DNA of 64,000 bases from an uncultured Mycoplasmatota bacterium (GCA_900543825.1 UQSR01000002.1:1-64000); one strand, 5' to 3'; shown: positions 36,930-45,857, numbered from the stretch's first letter. The notes: a model not told the origin generated them from the letters alone. Translations and numbers: made by a program.

Positions 36930-37454
36930 ATGAAAAAGATAATAATAATTTTAACATTAATAGTAGCATTTTTAATGTATAATAATATAAAAGAAGATAC
37001 TATTGTCATACCATCTACTGCTATCAGATTAAGAGTAATTCCAAATAGCAATTCATCACAAGACCAATATATAAAAGGAAAAGTAAAAGAGTATTTAGAA
37101 GATAATACTTATAAATTAATAAAAGATGAAGATAACATAGATGTAGCTAGAAGTAAAATAAAAAACAATATACCAACAATAAAAGAAAATGTTAATAAAA
37201 TATTTAAGGAAAATAATTATACCATGCCTTATGATATAAATTATGGTTATAACTATTTTCCGGAGAAACAATATCGAGGTATAAAATACAACGAAGGATA
37301 TTATGAATCAATTGTAATAAGCATTGGAAATGCTGAAGGAGACAATTGGTGGTGTGTCTTGTTTCCTAATTTGTGTTTAGCAGATTACGAAAGTAATGAC
37401 GAAAATGAATATAAATTATGGGTAGCAGAAAAAGTAAAAAAAATATTTGATTAA
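36930..37454 (+). CDS. spoIIR: Stage II sporulation protein R
   Basis: Forespore-secreted signal that triggers SpoIIGA to process pro-SigE in the mother cell. The 174-residue protein has an N-terminal membrane/signal helix, then the family motifs AIRLRVIPNSNSSQDQYIK and GDNWWCVLFPNLC. Its presence is direct evidence for a sporulation pathway. The start at 36930 directly follows a hairpin and T-run; GTG at 36918 is unlikely. Confidence 0.92.
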   Translation: MKKIIIILTLIVAFLMYNNIKEDTIVIPSTAIRLRVIPNSNSSQDQYIKGKVKEYLEDNTYKLIKDEDNIDVARSKIKNNIPTIKENVNKIFKENNYTMPYDINYGYNYFPEKQYRGIKYNEGYYESIVISIGNAEGDNWWCVLFPNLCLADYESNDENEYKLWVAEKVKKIFD

Positions 37455-37484
37455 AAAAAGCATACATTTAAATAGGTGATAACA

Positions 37485-38018
37485 TTGAAAATAATAACAA
37501 TTATTTTAATAGCCATAAGCCTATCAATGGATGCTTTTTCATTAGCTTTAATCTATGGTACTCAAGGAATACAAAAAAAACATAAATTATTACTAGCCAC
37601 GATTGTCGGTTTATATCATTTAATAATGCCATTAATTGGACTAACAATAGGAAAATATATAGAAAATAGAATAATATTTAATTCAACAATAGTTGTTGGT
37701 ATTATACTATCACTTATAGCCATTGAAATGATAATATCAAGTTTTAAAGAAAAAGAAGAAAAATTTCTAATAAGTATACCAGGGTACTTAATATTTGGAT
37801 TATCAGTAAGCATAGATAGTTTGACTACAGGTATAGGATTACCTGCTATTACAAATAAATCCCTATTAGCAGCTTCAATATTTTCTATAATAAGTTTTAT
37901 ATTTACATACTTAGGTTTAAATCTAGGAAATATTTTAAACAAAAAATATGGTAAAGTATCAACATTAATAGGAGGCTTAATATTATTAACAATAGGAATA
38001 ACATATATGCTTAAATAA
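37485..38018 (+). CDS. MntP/YtaF-like cation efflux membrane protein
   Basis: A 177-residue six-helix protein. The paired signatures SLSMDAFSLALIYG and GLSVSIDSLTTGIGLP are the two pseudo-symmetric Asp motifs of the MntP family (manganese efflux). The YtaF branch in sporulators is spore-associated, and the gene follows spoIIR, so that subfamily is likely. The start is TTG at 37485, six bases from AGGTG. Confidence 0.82.
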   Translation: MKIITIILIAISLSMDAFSLALIYGTQGIQKKHKLLLATIVGLYHLIMPLIGLTIGKYIENRIIFNSTIVVGIILSLIAIEMIISSFKEKEEKFLISIPGYLIFGLSVSIDSLTTGIGLPAITNKSLLAASIFSIISFIFTYLGLNLGNILNKKYGKVSTLIGGLILLTIGITYMLK

Positions 38019-38053
38019 TATTGTAAAAAAACTGTCAAAAAAAATATAAAGAA

Positions 38054-38082
38054 TTGACTAAATACTATAGAAATATTAAAAT
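38054..38082 (+). promoter_or_regulatory. Promoter of murA
   Basis: TTGACT, 17 bases, TAAAAT, about 70 bases before the start. Confidence 0.55.
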
Positions 38083-38151
38083 TAATTTAAGAGAAACAAA
38101 ACAAATATAAATAGATTATCTAGTATATCTTTTATTAAGGAAGGAGTAACT

Positions 38152-39402
38152 ATGACCAAAATAAAAATAGAGGGTGGTCACAAACTAACAGGCGAAATAC
38201 AAGTAAGTGGAGCTAAAAATAGTGCCGTAGCCCTAATACCTGCAGCTATCTTATGTGATGAAGAAGTAAAAATAACCAATGTTCCAAATATATCTGATGT
38301 AAATTCATTAGAAGAAATATTAAACTATTTAAATGCCAAAATAATAAGAGAAGAAAATGAAGTTACAATCGATTCTTCTCATATAATAAATAAAGAAATA
38401 CCAGAAGAAATGTCGCAAAAACTAAGAGCCTCATATTATTTTATGTCCTCACTATTAGGAAAATATAAACATGTAGAAATGTATTTTCCAGGCGGCTGCT
38501 CCATTGGTGAAAGACCAATAGATCAAACACTAAAAGGCTATCGTGCTCTAGGAGCAACCGTAGTAGAAGAAGGTAATAGATATGTTATTGACGCCAAGGA
38601 ATTAAAAGCCGCCAATATATATCTAGATATGCCAAGTGTAGGAGCAACCATAAATATAATGCTAGTGGCTGTAAAAGCAAAAGGAACAACAATCATAGAA
38701 AATGTAGCCAAAGAACCAGAAATAGTTAATGTAGCAACATTTTTAAACAATATGGGAGCAAAAATAATTGGAGCTGGTACCAACAAAATAAAAATAACAG
38801 GAGTAGAATATTTACATAAGTCATATCATGAAGTAATTCCTGACAGAATAGAAGCCGGAACCTTTGTCATAATAGGCTCACTTTTAGGAGAAAATTTAAG
38901 AATTAAAAATATCATACCTTCTCATATAGAATCATTAACTTCTAAATTAATAGAAGCAGGAGTAAATCTAAAAATAGGAGAAGATTATATATATGTAAAC
39001 AGTAGCAATAAATATAAAGCAATAAATATCAAAACATTACCATATCCAGGCTTCCCAACAGATTTACAACAACCAATAATACCATTTTTAACTCAATGTC
39101 ACGGTACAAGTACTGTTGAAGAAACAATATATGAAAATAGATTTCAAAACATTTATGATACTAACAGAATGGGAGCTAGTATAATTGTAAAAAATAATAA
39201 AATAGCCAAAGTAAAAGGAATAACACCACTTCAAGGAAAAAATGTAACAGCAACAGATCTAAGAGGTGGAGCTTCTATGCTAATATGTGGTCTTATAGCC
39301 AATGGTACTACCACAATAGATAATGTAAAATATATACTAAGGGGCTATGACGATATTTGTGGTAAGCTAACTAAAGTAGGTGCTAAAATAGAATTAATAT
39401 AA
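38152..39402 (+). CDS. murA: UDP-GlcNAc 1-carboxyvinyltransferase MurA
   Basis: First committed step of peptidoglycan synthesis: transfers enolpyruvate from PEP to UDP-GlcNAc. The 416-residue protein has GAKNSAVALIPA at the N-terminus, the catalytic loop PGGCSIGERPIDQ with the fosfomycin-target Cys intact, and FPTDLQQP near the C-terminus. GGAAGGAG precedes the ATG. Confidence 0.97.
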   Translation: MTKIKIEGGHKLTGEIQVSGAKNSAVALIPAAILCDEEVKITNVPNISDVNSLEEILNYLNAKIIREENEVTIDSSHIINKEIPEEMSQKLRASYYFMSSLLGKYKHVEMYFPGGCSIGERPIDQTLKGYRALGATVVEEGNRYVIDAKELKAANIYLDMPSVGATINIMLVAVKAKGTTIIENVAKEPEIVNVATFLNNMGAKIIGAGTNKIKITGVEYLHKSYHEVIPDRIEAGTFVIIGSLLGENLRIKNIIPSHIESLTSKLIEAGVNLKIGEDYIYVNSSNKYKAINIKTLPYPGFPTDLQQPIIPFLTQCHGTSTVEETIYENRFQNIYDTNRMGASIIVKNNKIAKVKGITPLQGKNVTATDLRGGASMLICGLIANGTTTIDNVKYILRGYDDICGKLTKVGAKIELI

Positions 39403-39423
39403 ATATACTTAATTAGGAGGATT

Positions 39424-40101
39424 ATGAAAAAAGTATTTTTAATATTAATTCTTTTTTTATCATGCTACATAATATATAACAATACAGTGGATAATAAAAT
39501 GTATTATTTAACAATAGGAGACTTTCTTTCAAAAGGAACAAACGAATATGGTATATCATCATATGGATACAGCGACTTCATCAAAGATTATTTATATAAA
39601 ACAAAGAAACTAAAAGAATATAACAAAACATTTACTGATAATGATTATCGTATTTCAGATATCGTAAGAATATTAGAATATAACGAGTCAAAAAATAATG
39701 AAACACTAAATAGATTAATAAAAAAAGCAGACATAATAACCATATCACTAGGTATGAACGATTTATATTACAAATTAGACAACAATCAAAAAATATACAC
39801 ATACATAGACAACATGTTATTAGATTATGATAAGATATTAAATTACATAAATAAATTCCATCATAATGAAGTATTCATACTAGGCTATTATAATACATCA
39901 GGTCAAGATAACGATATTTTTGAATATGCCAATTACAATCTAAAAAAAACATGCGATAAATATAAATTCACTTATATAAATTTATCAGATATTTTCAATA
40001 ATAATCCAAAATATTTCTCTAAAAGCAACAATTTTACCCCAAATATCAAAGGATATGAAAAAATTTCACAAATAATAGTTGAAAAAATAAAAAATAACTG
40101 A
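39424..40101 (+). CDS. SGNH-fold protein with lost catalytic triad
   Basis: A 225-residue exported protein (signal anchor MKKVFLILILFLSCYIIYNN) resembling YpmR-type SGNH/GDSL hydrolases. Block III GMND is kept, but block I reads TIGDFLSKG, with Phe at the catalytic Ser of GDSL, and block V reads NNFTPNIKGY, with Thr at His and Asn at Asp of the usual DxxHPN. It is therefore probably not an esterase, though it may still bind a glycan or lipid. It follows murA by 21 bases, so it is likely co-expressed. Confidence 0.7.
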   Translation: MKKVFLILILFLSCYIIYNNTVDNKMYYLTIGDFLSKGTNEYGISSYGYSDFIKDYLYKTKKLKEYNKTFTDNDYRISDIVRILEYNESKNNETLNRLIKKADIITISLGMNDLYYKLDNNQKIYTYIDNMLLDYDKILNYINKFHHNEVFILGYYNTSGQDNDIFEYANYNLKKTCDKYKFTYINLSDIFNNNPKYFSKSNNFTPNIKGYEKISQIIVEKIKNN

Positions 40102-40107
40102 TATAAT
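40079..40107 (+). promoter_or_regulatory. Promoter of rpmE
   Basis: TTGAAA, 17 bases, TATAAT, starting inside the end of the preceding gene. Confidence 0.6.
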
Positions 40108-40128
40108 ATACCATGTAATTTTATTACT

Positions 40129-40143
40129 ATGACTTTTTGTCAT
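40129..40143 (+). promoter_or_regulatory. Small leader hairpin before rpmE
   Basis: ATGAC-TTTTT-GTCAT, ending seven bases before the GGAGAG ribosome binding site. L31 leaders are often self-regulated, so this could be the repressor site, but it is a short hairpin. Confidence 0.35.
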
Positions 40144-40162
40144 GGCGGAAGGAGAGAAAAAT

Positions 40163-40378
40163 ATGAAAAAAGATATACATCCAAAACAAAAAATGACTAA
40201 ATTTGTATGTGCTTGTGGAAATGTAATAGAAGCAGTTTCAACAAGAGAAGAAGATACATTTCCTATAGAAGTATGTTCAGAATGTCATCCATTTTATACT
40301 GGAAAGCAAAATTTAGGATCTAAAAAAGGACAAGTTGAAAAGTTCAACAAAAAATTTGGTTTTACTACTGAAAAATAA
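40163..40378 (+). CDS. rpmE: Ribosomal protein L31 (zinc-binding type)
   Basis: A 71-residue large-subunit protein, MKKDIHPKQKMTKFVCACGNVIEAVST...VEKFNKKFG. Four cysteines (CACG and EVCSECHPFYTGKQ) show the C+ zinc-binding type rather than the C- (YkgM/L31B) type. The ATG is eight bases from GGAGAG; an upstream in-frame ATG at 40142 lacks one. Confidence 0.95.
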   Translation: MKKDIHPKQKMTKFVCACGNVIEAVSTREEDTFPIEVCSECHPFYTGKQNLGSKKGQVEKFNKKFGFTTEK

Positions 40379-40400
40379 TGTGATTAATTCACATTTTTTC
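40377..40400 (+). terminator. Terminator of rpmE
   Basis: AATGTG-ATTAATT-CACATT followed by TTTT; overlaps the stop region. Confidence 0.75.
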
Positions 40401-40433
40401 TTTTTTATGTTATAATTATCTCGAGTGATAAAA

Positions 40434-42413
40434 ATGAAGAACGGTAAAGAAAAAATAAAAAAACTATTAAAGATAATAAAGAAAGACTATCCAGTAGAAA
40501 TATTCTTTATTATATCTAATTTAATTAACGGGTTAATAATAAGAATAGTGACTGTAAAAAATGGCCTATTTATATCTCCTTTATTAGTAGATTTAGGCTT
40601 TCTAATATTAGTTACATTAATCTCATTAACAATAAAAAAAGAAAAACGTATAAGATATTTTATTACACTATCAATAATATTTAATATAGTATGCATAGTC
40701 AATAGCATCTATTATCATTACTATAGTTCTTTTGCATCAATATCATTAATTGCTAACATAACTTTTGCTTCAGATGTAAGCGATGCAATAGTCGAAAACG
40801 TATTAAAAGCAGTTGACTTAATATACATATGGCAAACAATAACCTTAGTTATTATTTATAAAAAAACAAACAAAAAAGAATACATAAAGCACAAAGAAAA
40901 TAAAAAGAAATTAGTTAAAACAGGTTTAATAACGTCATTATCTTTATTTGCAGTAGCAGCATTATTTATGCCATTAAATGCTTGGAGTAGATTATATAAT
41001 TTATGGAATAGAGAATCAGTAGTAATGAATCATGGAATATATGTATATCAGTTAGATGATTTTATTCAAAGTCTAACTCCAAAAATAACAAGTGTTTTAG
41101 GACATGATAAAGCATTAAAAAAAGTAACAGACTATTATAAAGAAAATAAATATACACCTAGTAATAACGAATACACAAATATATTTAAAGGAAAAAACAT
41201 TATAGTAATTCATGCAGAAAGTATGCAAAAATTTGCTATGGATTTAACCTTTAATAACAAAGAAGTAACACCAAATTTAAATAAGCTAGCTAATGAAGGA
41301 ATATTTTTCAGCAATTTTTATTCTCAAGTTGGCGTAGGAACATCAAGCGATGCAGAATTTACTTTCAATACATCACTAATGCCATCTACTAAAGGAACAG
41401 TATTTGTAAACTATTTTGATAGAGACTACATATCAATTCCAAAACTATTAAAAGAACAAGGCTACTATACATATAGTATGCATGCCAATACAGGAGACTT
41501 TTGGAATCGTAATACCATGCACAAAAGTCTAGGTTACGATAAATTCTATAGTAAAGACTCATATATAATAGATGAAACAATAGGCTTAGGTCTATCAGAT
41601 AAATCATTCTTCAGACAATCAGTAGACATAATGAAACAAGTAAAAGAGGAAGAAAACAAACCATTTTATAGCCTTCTAATAATGCTAAGTAATCATACAC
41701 CATTTAGTGACTTAGCCCTAATGGAAGATTATAAAACTACAATAGATGTAACAATAGACAACCAAACAGTAACTAGAGATTATCTAAACAACACAACAAT
41801 GGGTAACTATTTAAGATCAGTACACTATGCAGATTCAGCTATTGGAGAATTTATAGATAATTTAGATAAAGAAGGATTATTAGAAAATACAGTATTAGTA
41901 ATATATGGTGATCATGATGCCAGACTAGATTTTGAAGATTTTAATTTACTATATAATTACGATCCAACAACAGATACAATAAAAACAGAAAATGATGAAG
42001 GCTATATACCATATACAAAGTATAACTATGAACTAGATCGAAAAGTACCATTTATAATATGGACAAAAGATCAAAATTATAATTTGAATGTAAATACACC
42101 AATGGGGATGATAGATGTATTACCAACTCTTGGTAATATGATAGGTATTCACAGTGATTATCAATTAGGAAAAGATATAATGAATTTAAAAGGAGATGAT
42201 AACACAGTAACATTTATCGATGGCTCATTTCTAACATCAAAAGTATATTATAATTCACCAAAAGGCGAAATATATTCCATAAATAATGAACCAATAACAG
42301 AAGAATATATAAAAGAAAGAGCAAAAAAATCATCAGATTTAATAGAAGTATCAAATGATATAATAACGTATGATTTTATCAAAGAAATCAAAAATCAAAA
42401 AGAAGAAAAGTAG
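40434..42413 (+). CDS. LtaS-like phosphoglycerol transferase (sulfatase fold)
   Basis: A 659-residue protein with five N-terminal helices and an extracellular sulfatase-fold domain (from about 250). Metal and catalytic residues match LtaS: Glu in IVIHAESMQ, the nucleophile Thr in VGTSSDAEF, and Asp-His in YGDHDARL. It should transfer glycerol-phosphate from phosphatidylglycerol to a glycolipid or wall/teichoic polymer. The C-terminal tail extends about 70 residues beyond the domain. agrA follows 40 bases on. Confidence 0.88.
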   Translation: MKNGKEKIKKLLKIIKKDYPVEIFFIISNLINGLIIRIVTVKNGLFISPLLVDLGFLILVTLISLTIKKEKRIRYFITLSIIFNIVCIVNSIYYHYYSSFASISLIANITFASDVSDAIVENVLKAVDLIYIWQTITLVIIYKKTNKKEYIKHKENKKKLVKTGLITSLSLFAVAALFMPLNAWSRLYNLWNRESVVMNHGIYVYQLDDFIQSLTPKITSVLGHDKALKKVTDYYKENKYTPSNNEYTNIFKGKNIIVIHAESMQKFAMDLTFNNKEVTPNLNKLANEGIFFSNFYSQVGVGTSSDAEFTFNTSLMPSTKGTVFVNYFDRDYISIPKLLKEQGYYTYSMHANTGDFWNRNTMHKSLGYDKFYSKDSYIIDETIGLGLSDKSFFRQSVDIMKQVKEEENKPFYSLLIMLSNHTPFSDLALMEDYKTTIDVTIDNQTVTRDYLNNTTMGNYLRSVHYADSAIGEFIDNLDKEGLLENTVLVIYGDHDARLDFEDFNLLYNYDPTTDTIKTENDEGYIPYTKYNYELDRKVPFIIWTKDQNYNLNVNTPMGMIDVLPTLGNMIGIHSDYQLGKDIMNLKGDDNTVTFIDGSFLTSKVYYNSPKGEIYSINNEPITEEYIKERAKKSSDLIEVSNDIITYDFIKEIKNQKEEK

Positions 42414-42453
42414 TTTGAAGCAGTACCTTAAAATAAATTAATTGGAGGTAAAA

Positions 42454-43176
42454 ATGATAAAATTTATAATATGTGAAGACAATTTAGACACATTAGAAAG
42501 AACAAGTCAAACAGTAACAAAATCAATGATGAAATATGATATGGAATATAAAGTATACAAATTTCCAAAATATACTAATGAATTAAAGAAATTAATAAAT
42601 GAAAATGGAGATATAAAAATCTATATACTAGATGTAGAATTACCAGGTATTAGTGGTTTAGAAATTGCCTCAGAAATTCGTGAGGATGATGATGAAAGTA
42701 TAATAATATTTGCAACAGCCCATCCAAACTATCAAGATGATATATTCTACTCAAGATTAAGTGCAATAGATTACATTCCAAAACAAAAAATGTATTGTGA
42801 AAGATTACAAGATACAATAGAATACGTAATAGATAAAAAATATAAAAACAAATCCATAAATATTATATCAAAACATACTCATTGTAAAATATTGTACAAA
42901 GAAATAAATTATATAGAAAAGTGCCAAATGCAAAATAAATGTAAAATTCATTTAGTTAATGGAGAGACAAAAGAAGTAACAACATCAATCGCCAAAATGA
43001 AAGAGCAATTAGGAAATACATTTTTTCAAACACATAAATCATGCCTTGTAAATTTAAAAAATATCAAAAACATAGATTATAGTAATTGCATAATAACATT
43101 TCAAAATGGTGATAAAACAACTCTATTTGCAGTTGCCACAAAAAAGGAGTTGAGAGAACATGCTAGAAATATTTAA
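42454..43176 (+). CDS. agrA: LytTR response regulator (AgrA-like)
   Basis: A 240-residue two-component regulator. The receiver domain has IICEDN and the phospho-acceptor Asp in YILDVELPGISGLEI; the LytTR DNA-binding domain starts near residue 140 and has FFQTHKSCLVNLKNI. GGAGG is five bases before the ATG. It overlaps agrC by 17 bases and faces an agrB-agrD pair, so the role is quorum sensing. The agrA-agrC order is reversed relative to Staphylococcus. Confidence 0.9.
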   Translation: MIKFIICEDNLDTLERTSQTVTKSMMKYDMEYKVYKFPKYTNELKKLINENGDIKIYILDVELPGISGLEIASEIREDDDESIIIFATAHPNYQDDIFYSRLSAIDYIPKQKMYCERLQDTIEYVIDKKYKNKSINIISKHTHCKILYKEINYIEKCQMQNKCKIHLVNGETKEVTTSIAKMKEQLGNTFFQTHKSCLVNLKNIKNIDYSNCIITFQNGDKTTLFAVATKKELREHARNI

Positions 43177-44461
43177 TGCATTAATAGCATGTCTAATCAC
43201 TACCATTACTCTATATATAGCAGGCACAATAATATTCGGCAAGTCTAAAAATACTACTTTAAAAAATATAATAATACTAATAATAAGCGCAACTATACAT
43301 ACTATTATGTTTTTATATTTAAGTGGAATGGTAAAAACAATAGCAATATATATTTTATTTATATTGACTTTCAAATATATATTTAATATTAAATTTTCAA
43401 AGGCAACACTATTTTCTGTTATATATATAATACTATTACTAATACCAGACCTAGTAACCTTGTTTTTTACAACAAAACTATTAAATATACCTAAAGAAAC
43501 AATCTACACAAGTTTTGCTGGAAGCATTTTAGGAAATATTTGTACTAATATTATAATGTTATTAATAATATATTTACTAAGGAAACCATTAAAGAAGATG
43601 TTAGGCTATAGTTTCTCTACAAATAAAAAAATTATAATTGTATCTATCATAACTATTATTATTACCGTTTATTTTTTCTTTAAAATAATTGCTGGTTATA
43701 AAGTTAATAATAGTGTGATAACATATTTGATGTGTATGATAGCTTTTATAACCATATTATTAACGCTGTATAGAGAAAAAATAGAAAATGAGAGTATTAT
43801 TAAAAAATATGATGAACTACTAGATGTTATGAAAACATATGAGATTGATATAGAAAATCAAAGAACATTAATTCATGAAAATAGAAATGAATTAATGACC
43901 ATAAGAAGTAAAGCAATAGATAAAAATGCTTCTAAAGAATTTATAGAATATATGGATAGTGTAATTGGTGATAAAGTAAGTACTAGCATAAGCAAATATT
44001 CTAAATTTACTCATCTACCCTCAAATGGATTAAAAGGTTTCTTTTATTACAAGTCTATGGAAGCTGAAAGAAGAGGAATAAAAGTATCAGCAAATGTTTC
44101 TAAAAAAATAGAAAATTCTTTTCTTAAAGACTTAGATACAAAAACATATAAAGATTTGGCTAGATTAATAGGTGTATACTTAGATAATGCTATTGATGCA
44201 AGTGAAAAATCAGAAGATAAAAAGCTTGGTATAGAAATATATTTAATAAAAGAAAATATAAAAATAATTATAACAAATACCTTTTCAAATGATGTTGATT
44301 TAAATAAAATTGGAAAAGAAAGATATACAACTAAAGGAAAAAATCATGGTCACGGACTTCTTTTAGTTAGTAGTATTATTCGTAATAATAATAGATTTAT
44401 TGCTAAGACAAAAATTGATAAAAACTTATATATACAAGAATTAACCATAAATAAAAATTAA
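43160..44461 (+). CDS. agrC: GHKL sensor kinase (AgrC-like)
   Basis: A 433-residue membrane kinase. Six or seven helices fill the N-terminal 215 residues (peptide-sensing), then a coiled coil, LIHENRNELMTIRSK (the HxxxN dimerisation His), and a GHKL ATPase domain with DNAIDASEKSE and GKNHGHGLLLVSSI. This is the AgrC/ComD/HPK10 type that reads cyclic peptides. It shares an operon with agrA. Confidence 0.88.
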   Translation: MLEIFNALIACLITTITLYIAGTIIFGKSKNTTLKNIIILIISATIHTIMFLYLSGMVKTIAIYILFILTFKYIFNIKFSKATLFSVIYIILLLIPDLVTLFFTTKLLNIPKETIYTSFAGSILGNICTNIIMLLIIYLLRKPLKKMLGYSFSTNKKIIIVSIITIIITVYFFFKIIAGYKVNNSVITYLMCMIAFITILLTLYREKIENESIIKKYDELLDVMKTYEIDIENQRTLIHENRNELMTIRSKAIDKNASKEFIEYMDSVIGDKVSTSISKYSKFTHLPSNGLKGFFYYKSMEAERRGIKVSANVSKKIENSFLKDLDTKTYKDLARLIGVYLDNAIDASEKSEDKKLGIEIYLIKENIKIIITNTFSNDVDLNKIGKERYTTKGKNHGHGLLLVSSIIRNNNRFIAKTKIDKNLYIQELTINKN

Positions 44462-44493
44462 AAATCGGTTCATCTTATGAAACCGACTTTTTT
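44462..44493 (+). terminator. Terminator of agrA-agrC
   Basis: TCGGTT-CAT and ATG-A-AACCGA pair with one bulge, followed by CTTTTTTT. Confidence 0.75.
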
Positions 44494-44551
44494 ATTCAAC
44501 ATATAATTATAATATTTTTGTTTTAGATTTGATTTTAATTTTTTAAATTTC

Positions 44552-44668
44552 TTATTTTTCTAGTAAACTTTTTGGCATTTTAGGCTCGTCTATAAACAAA
44601 ACAGTACAAGCTTTAGTACCTGTAGCAGCCGAAAGCGAACCAAGCCAAGATAATAATGATGCGAACAT
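44552..44668 (-). CDS. agrD: AgrD-type autoinducing peptide precursor
   Basis: A 38-residue precursor. The N-terminus MFASLLSWLGSLSAATG is an amphipathic leader; the core KACTVLFI holds the single Cys for a thiolactone; the tail DEPKMPKSLLEK is the acidic, Pro-containing tail AgrB needs (compare DExxxPKEL in Staphylococcus). The ring is CTVLF or CTVLFI, five or six residues. AAAGGAGG lies upstream. It directly follows agrB. Confidence 0.88.
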   Translation of the reverse strand: MFASLLSWLGSLSAATGTKACTVLFIDEPKMPKSLLEK

Positions 44669-44704
44669 TTCTTTACCTCCTTTTTATTTTATTAGCCATA
44701 TAAA

Positions 44705-45313
44705 TTAATAATTAGAAACATCATATGTCTTATAATTATCATATGGCAATTGAAACACCCTATATGTAAAAGGATGAATCATCATAGTAGCAGCCAAAAG
44801 CCCCATAAACAAGTAATCACTGATAATTTTATCTTCAAATGTAAATATAATGATTACATATATAAAACTAATAATGATTGAGAAAATCTTATAAATTTTT
44901 CTTTTTTTAGCATTAATAAGTGGTCTTTTATAAGTATCAGCCGGAGCATATAATATCATACAAACAAAAGCTATCAAAGAAAGCACAATCTTAATATATA
45001 TATTAATATCAACATATTTACATAAAAGTGCTCCACCTATAAATACTGAGATAGATATTAAATAGCAGTGCCAACTTTTTTTAGCATGCATTCCAAACGC
45101 TGTTGTTCTAAGTAAGTTATAGAAGAATAATAGTATAATCAACTCTTTCAGCACTCCTAGAATATATGCTATACTAAATATAACAATCAACTTAGTAAAA
45201 GTAAGATAAATAGCTTCAAGACCATATTCAATCTCATCTAACTTATCTTGATTATATTCCGGATATTTACTCTTAACAGAATTCATACACCATTTTAATG
45301 TTTTACCCTTCAT
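44705..45313 (-). CDS. agrB: AgrB peptide-processing membrane protease
   Basis: A 202-residue membrane cysteine protease that cuts the AgrD tail and forms the thiolactone. The catalytic pair is visible in GMHAKKSWHCY (His and Cys), followed by four helices. The ATG at 45313 follows GTGAGG; an upstream ATG at 45382 has none. agrD is 36 bases downstream. Confidence 0.9.
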   Translation of the reverse strand: MKGKTLKWCMNSVKSKYPEYNQDKLDEIEYGLEAIYLTFTKLIVIFSIAYILGVLKELIILLFFYNLLRTTAFGMHAKKSWHCYLISISVFIGGALLCKYVDINIYIKIVLSLIAFVCMILYAPADTYKRPLINAKKRKIYKIFSIIISFIYVIIIFTFEDKIISDYLFMGLLAATMMIHPFTYRVFQLPYDNYKTYDVSNY

Positions 45314-45362
45314 TTCTACCTCACGATATGAGTATAACACCAAGCAAAAATTAAAATTACAT

Positions 45363-45368
45363 ATTATA
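45363..45368 (-). promoter_or_regulatory. agrB -10 box
   Basis: TATAAT on the minus strand with no good -35 at 17 bases, as expected for an activator-dependent promoter. Confidence 0.4.
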
Positions 45369-45415
45369 CCATTATTAAACAAAAATATTATATAATTAAA
45401 AATGTTAGCAACAGA

Positions 45416-45447
45416 GTAACAAAAAATAATATCTTGTTATAACAAAA
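45416..45447 (-). promoter_or_regulatory. Possible AgrA direct repeats
   Basis: TTTTGTTAC (45416-45424) and TTTTGTTAT (45439-45447) on the minus strand are direct repeats 23 bases apart, the spacing of LytTR sites, upstream of agrB. The match to the staphylococcal half-site is weak outside GTT. Confidence 0.3.
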
Positions 45448-45462
45448 AAAATGTAGTATAAT
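45434..45462 (+). promoter_or_regulatory. Promoter of the EIIB-like gene
   Basis: TTGTTA, 17 bases, TATAAT, 18 bases before the start codon. It overlaps the agr repeats. Confidence 0.6.
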
Positions 45463-45480
45463 GTATAAGAGGTGGAAACA

Positions 45481-45801
45481 ATGGGAATGGAAACATATCA
45501 ATATATAATTATATTAGCTATATTATTAATAATCGCTTTTGCAATAGTAAAAATGAATAAAAAGGATGTAAAATTAGAATTAAACAAATTAGTAGAATTA
45601 TTAGGAGGAAAAGATAATATCCTTGATACAGAAGTAGAAATGTCTAGATTTAAAGTGACTCTAAAAGATATATCTAAAGCTAATAAAGAAGGAATTATCA
45701 AGTTAGGTGCCAAAGGTGTAGTAGAAATAGATGATCAATTAAAAATAATTCTAGGTAATAATGCTAAAAAATTAAAAAAATATATCGATGATTTGAAATA
45801 A
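45481..45801 (+). CDS. Membrane-anchored PTS EIIB-like domain without the active Cys
   Basis: A 106-residue protein: an N-terminal helix (YQYIIILAILLIIAFAIV) and an EIIB glucose-type domain (ELNKLVELLGGKDNI, RFKVTLKDISKANKEGIIKLGAKGVVEI, IILGNNAKKLKKYI). The phosphorylated Cys of EIIB (in DACITRLR) is Glu here (EVEMSRFK), so it cannot take part in phosphotransfer. No EIIC or EIIA is nearby. A sensory or regulatory role is possible. The ATG is eight bases from AGAGG. Confidence 0.65.
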   Translation: MGMETYQYIIILAILLIIAFAIVKMNKKDVKLELNKLVELLGGKDNILDTEVEMSRFKVTLKDISKANKEGIIKLGAKGVVEIDDQLKIILGNNAKKLKKYIDDLK

Positions 45802-45806
45802 AACAG

Positions 45807-45832
45807 AAGAACTTACAAAAAGTTCTTTTTTT
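45807..45832 (+). terminator. Terminator of the EIIB-like gene
   Basis: AAGAACTT-ACAAA-AAGTTCTT with a T-run that runs into the first Spo0A-like box. Confidence 0.75.
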
Positions 45833-45857
45833 CGACACCATTCGACAAAATTTGACA
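45831..45857 (+). promoter_or_regulatory. Three phased Spo0A-like boxes
   Basis: TTCGACA at 45831 and 45841 match the 0A box exactly; TTTGACA at 45851 has one change. They are spaced ten bases apart, one helical turn, like multi-site Spo0A operators. TATAAT follows at 45869, 22 bases after TTCGAC at 45841, the spacing of Spo0A-activated SigA promoters such as spoIIG. They lie just before a sensor kinase gene. Confidence 0.6.

Noticed and set aside
39130..39150. Frameshift in murA
   Set aside because: The reading frame is continuous and all motifs including the catalytic Cys are present.
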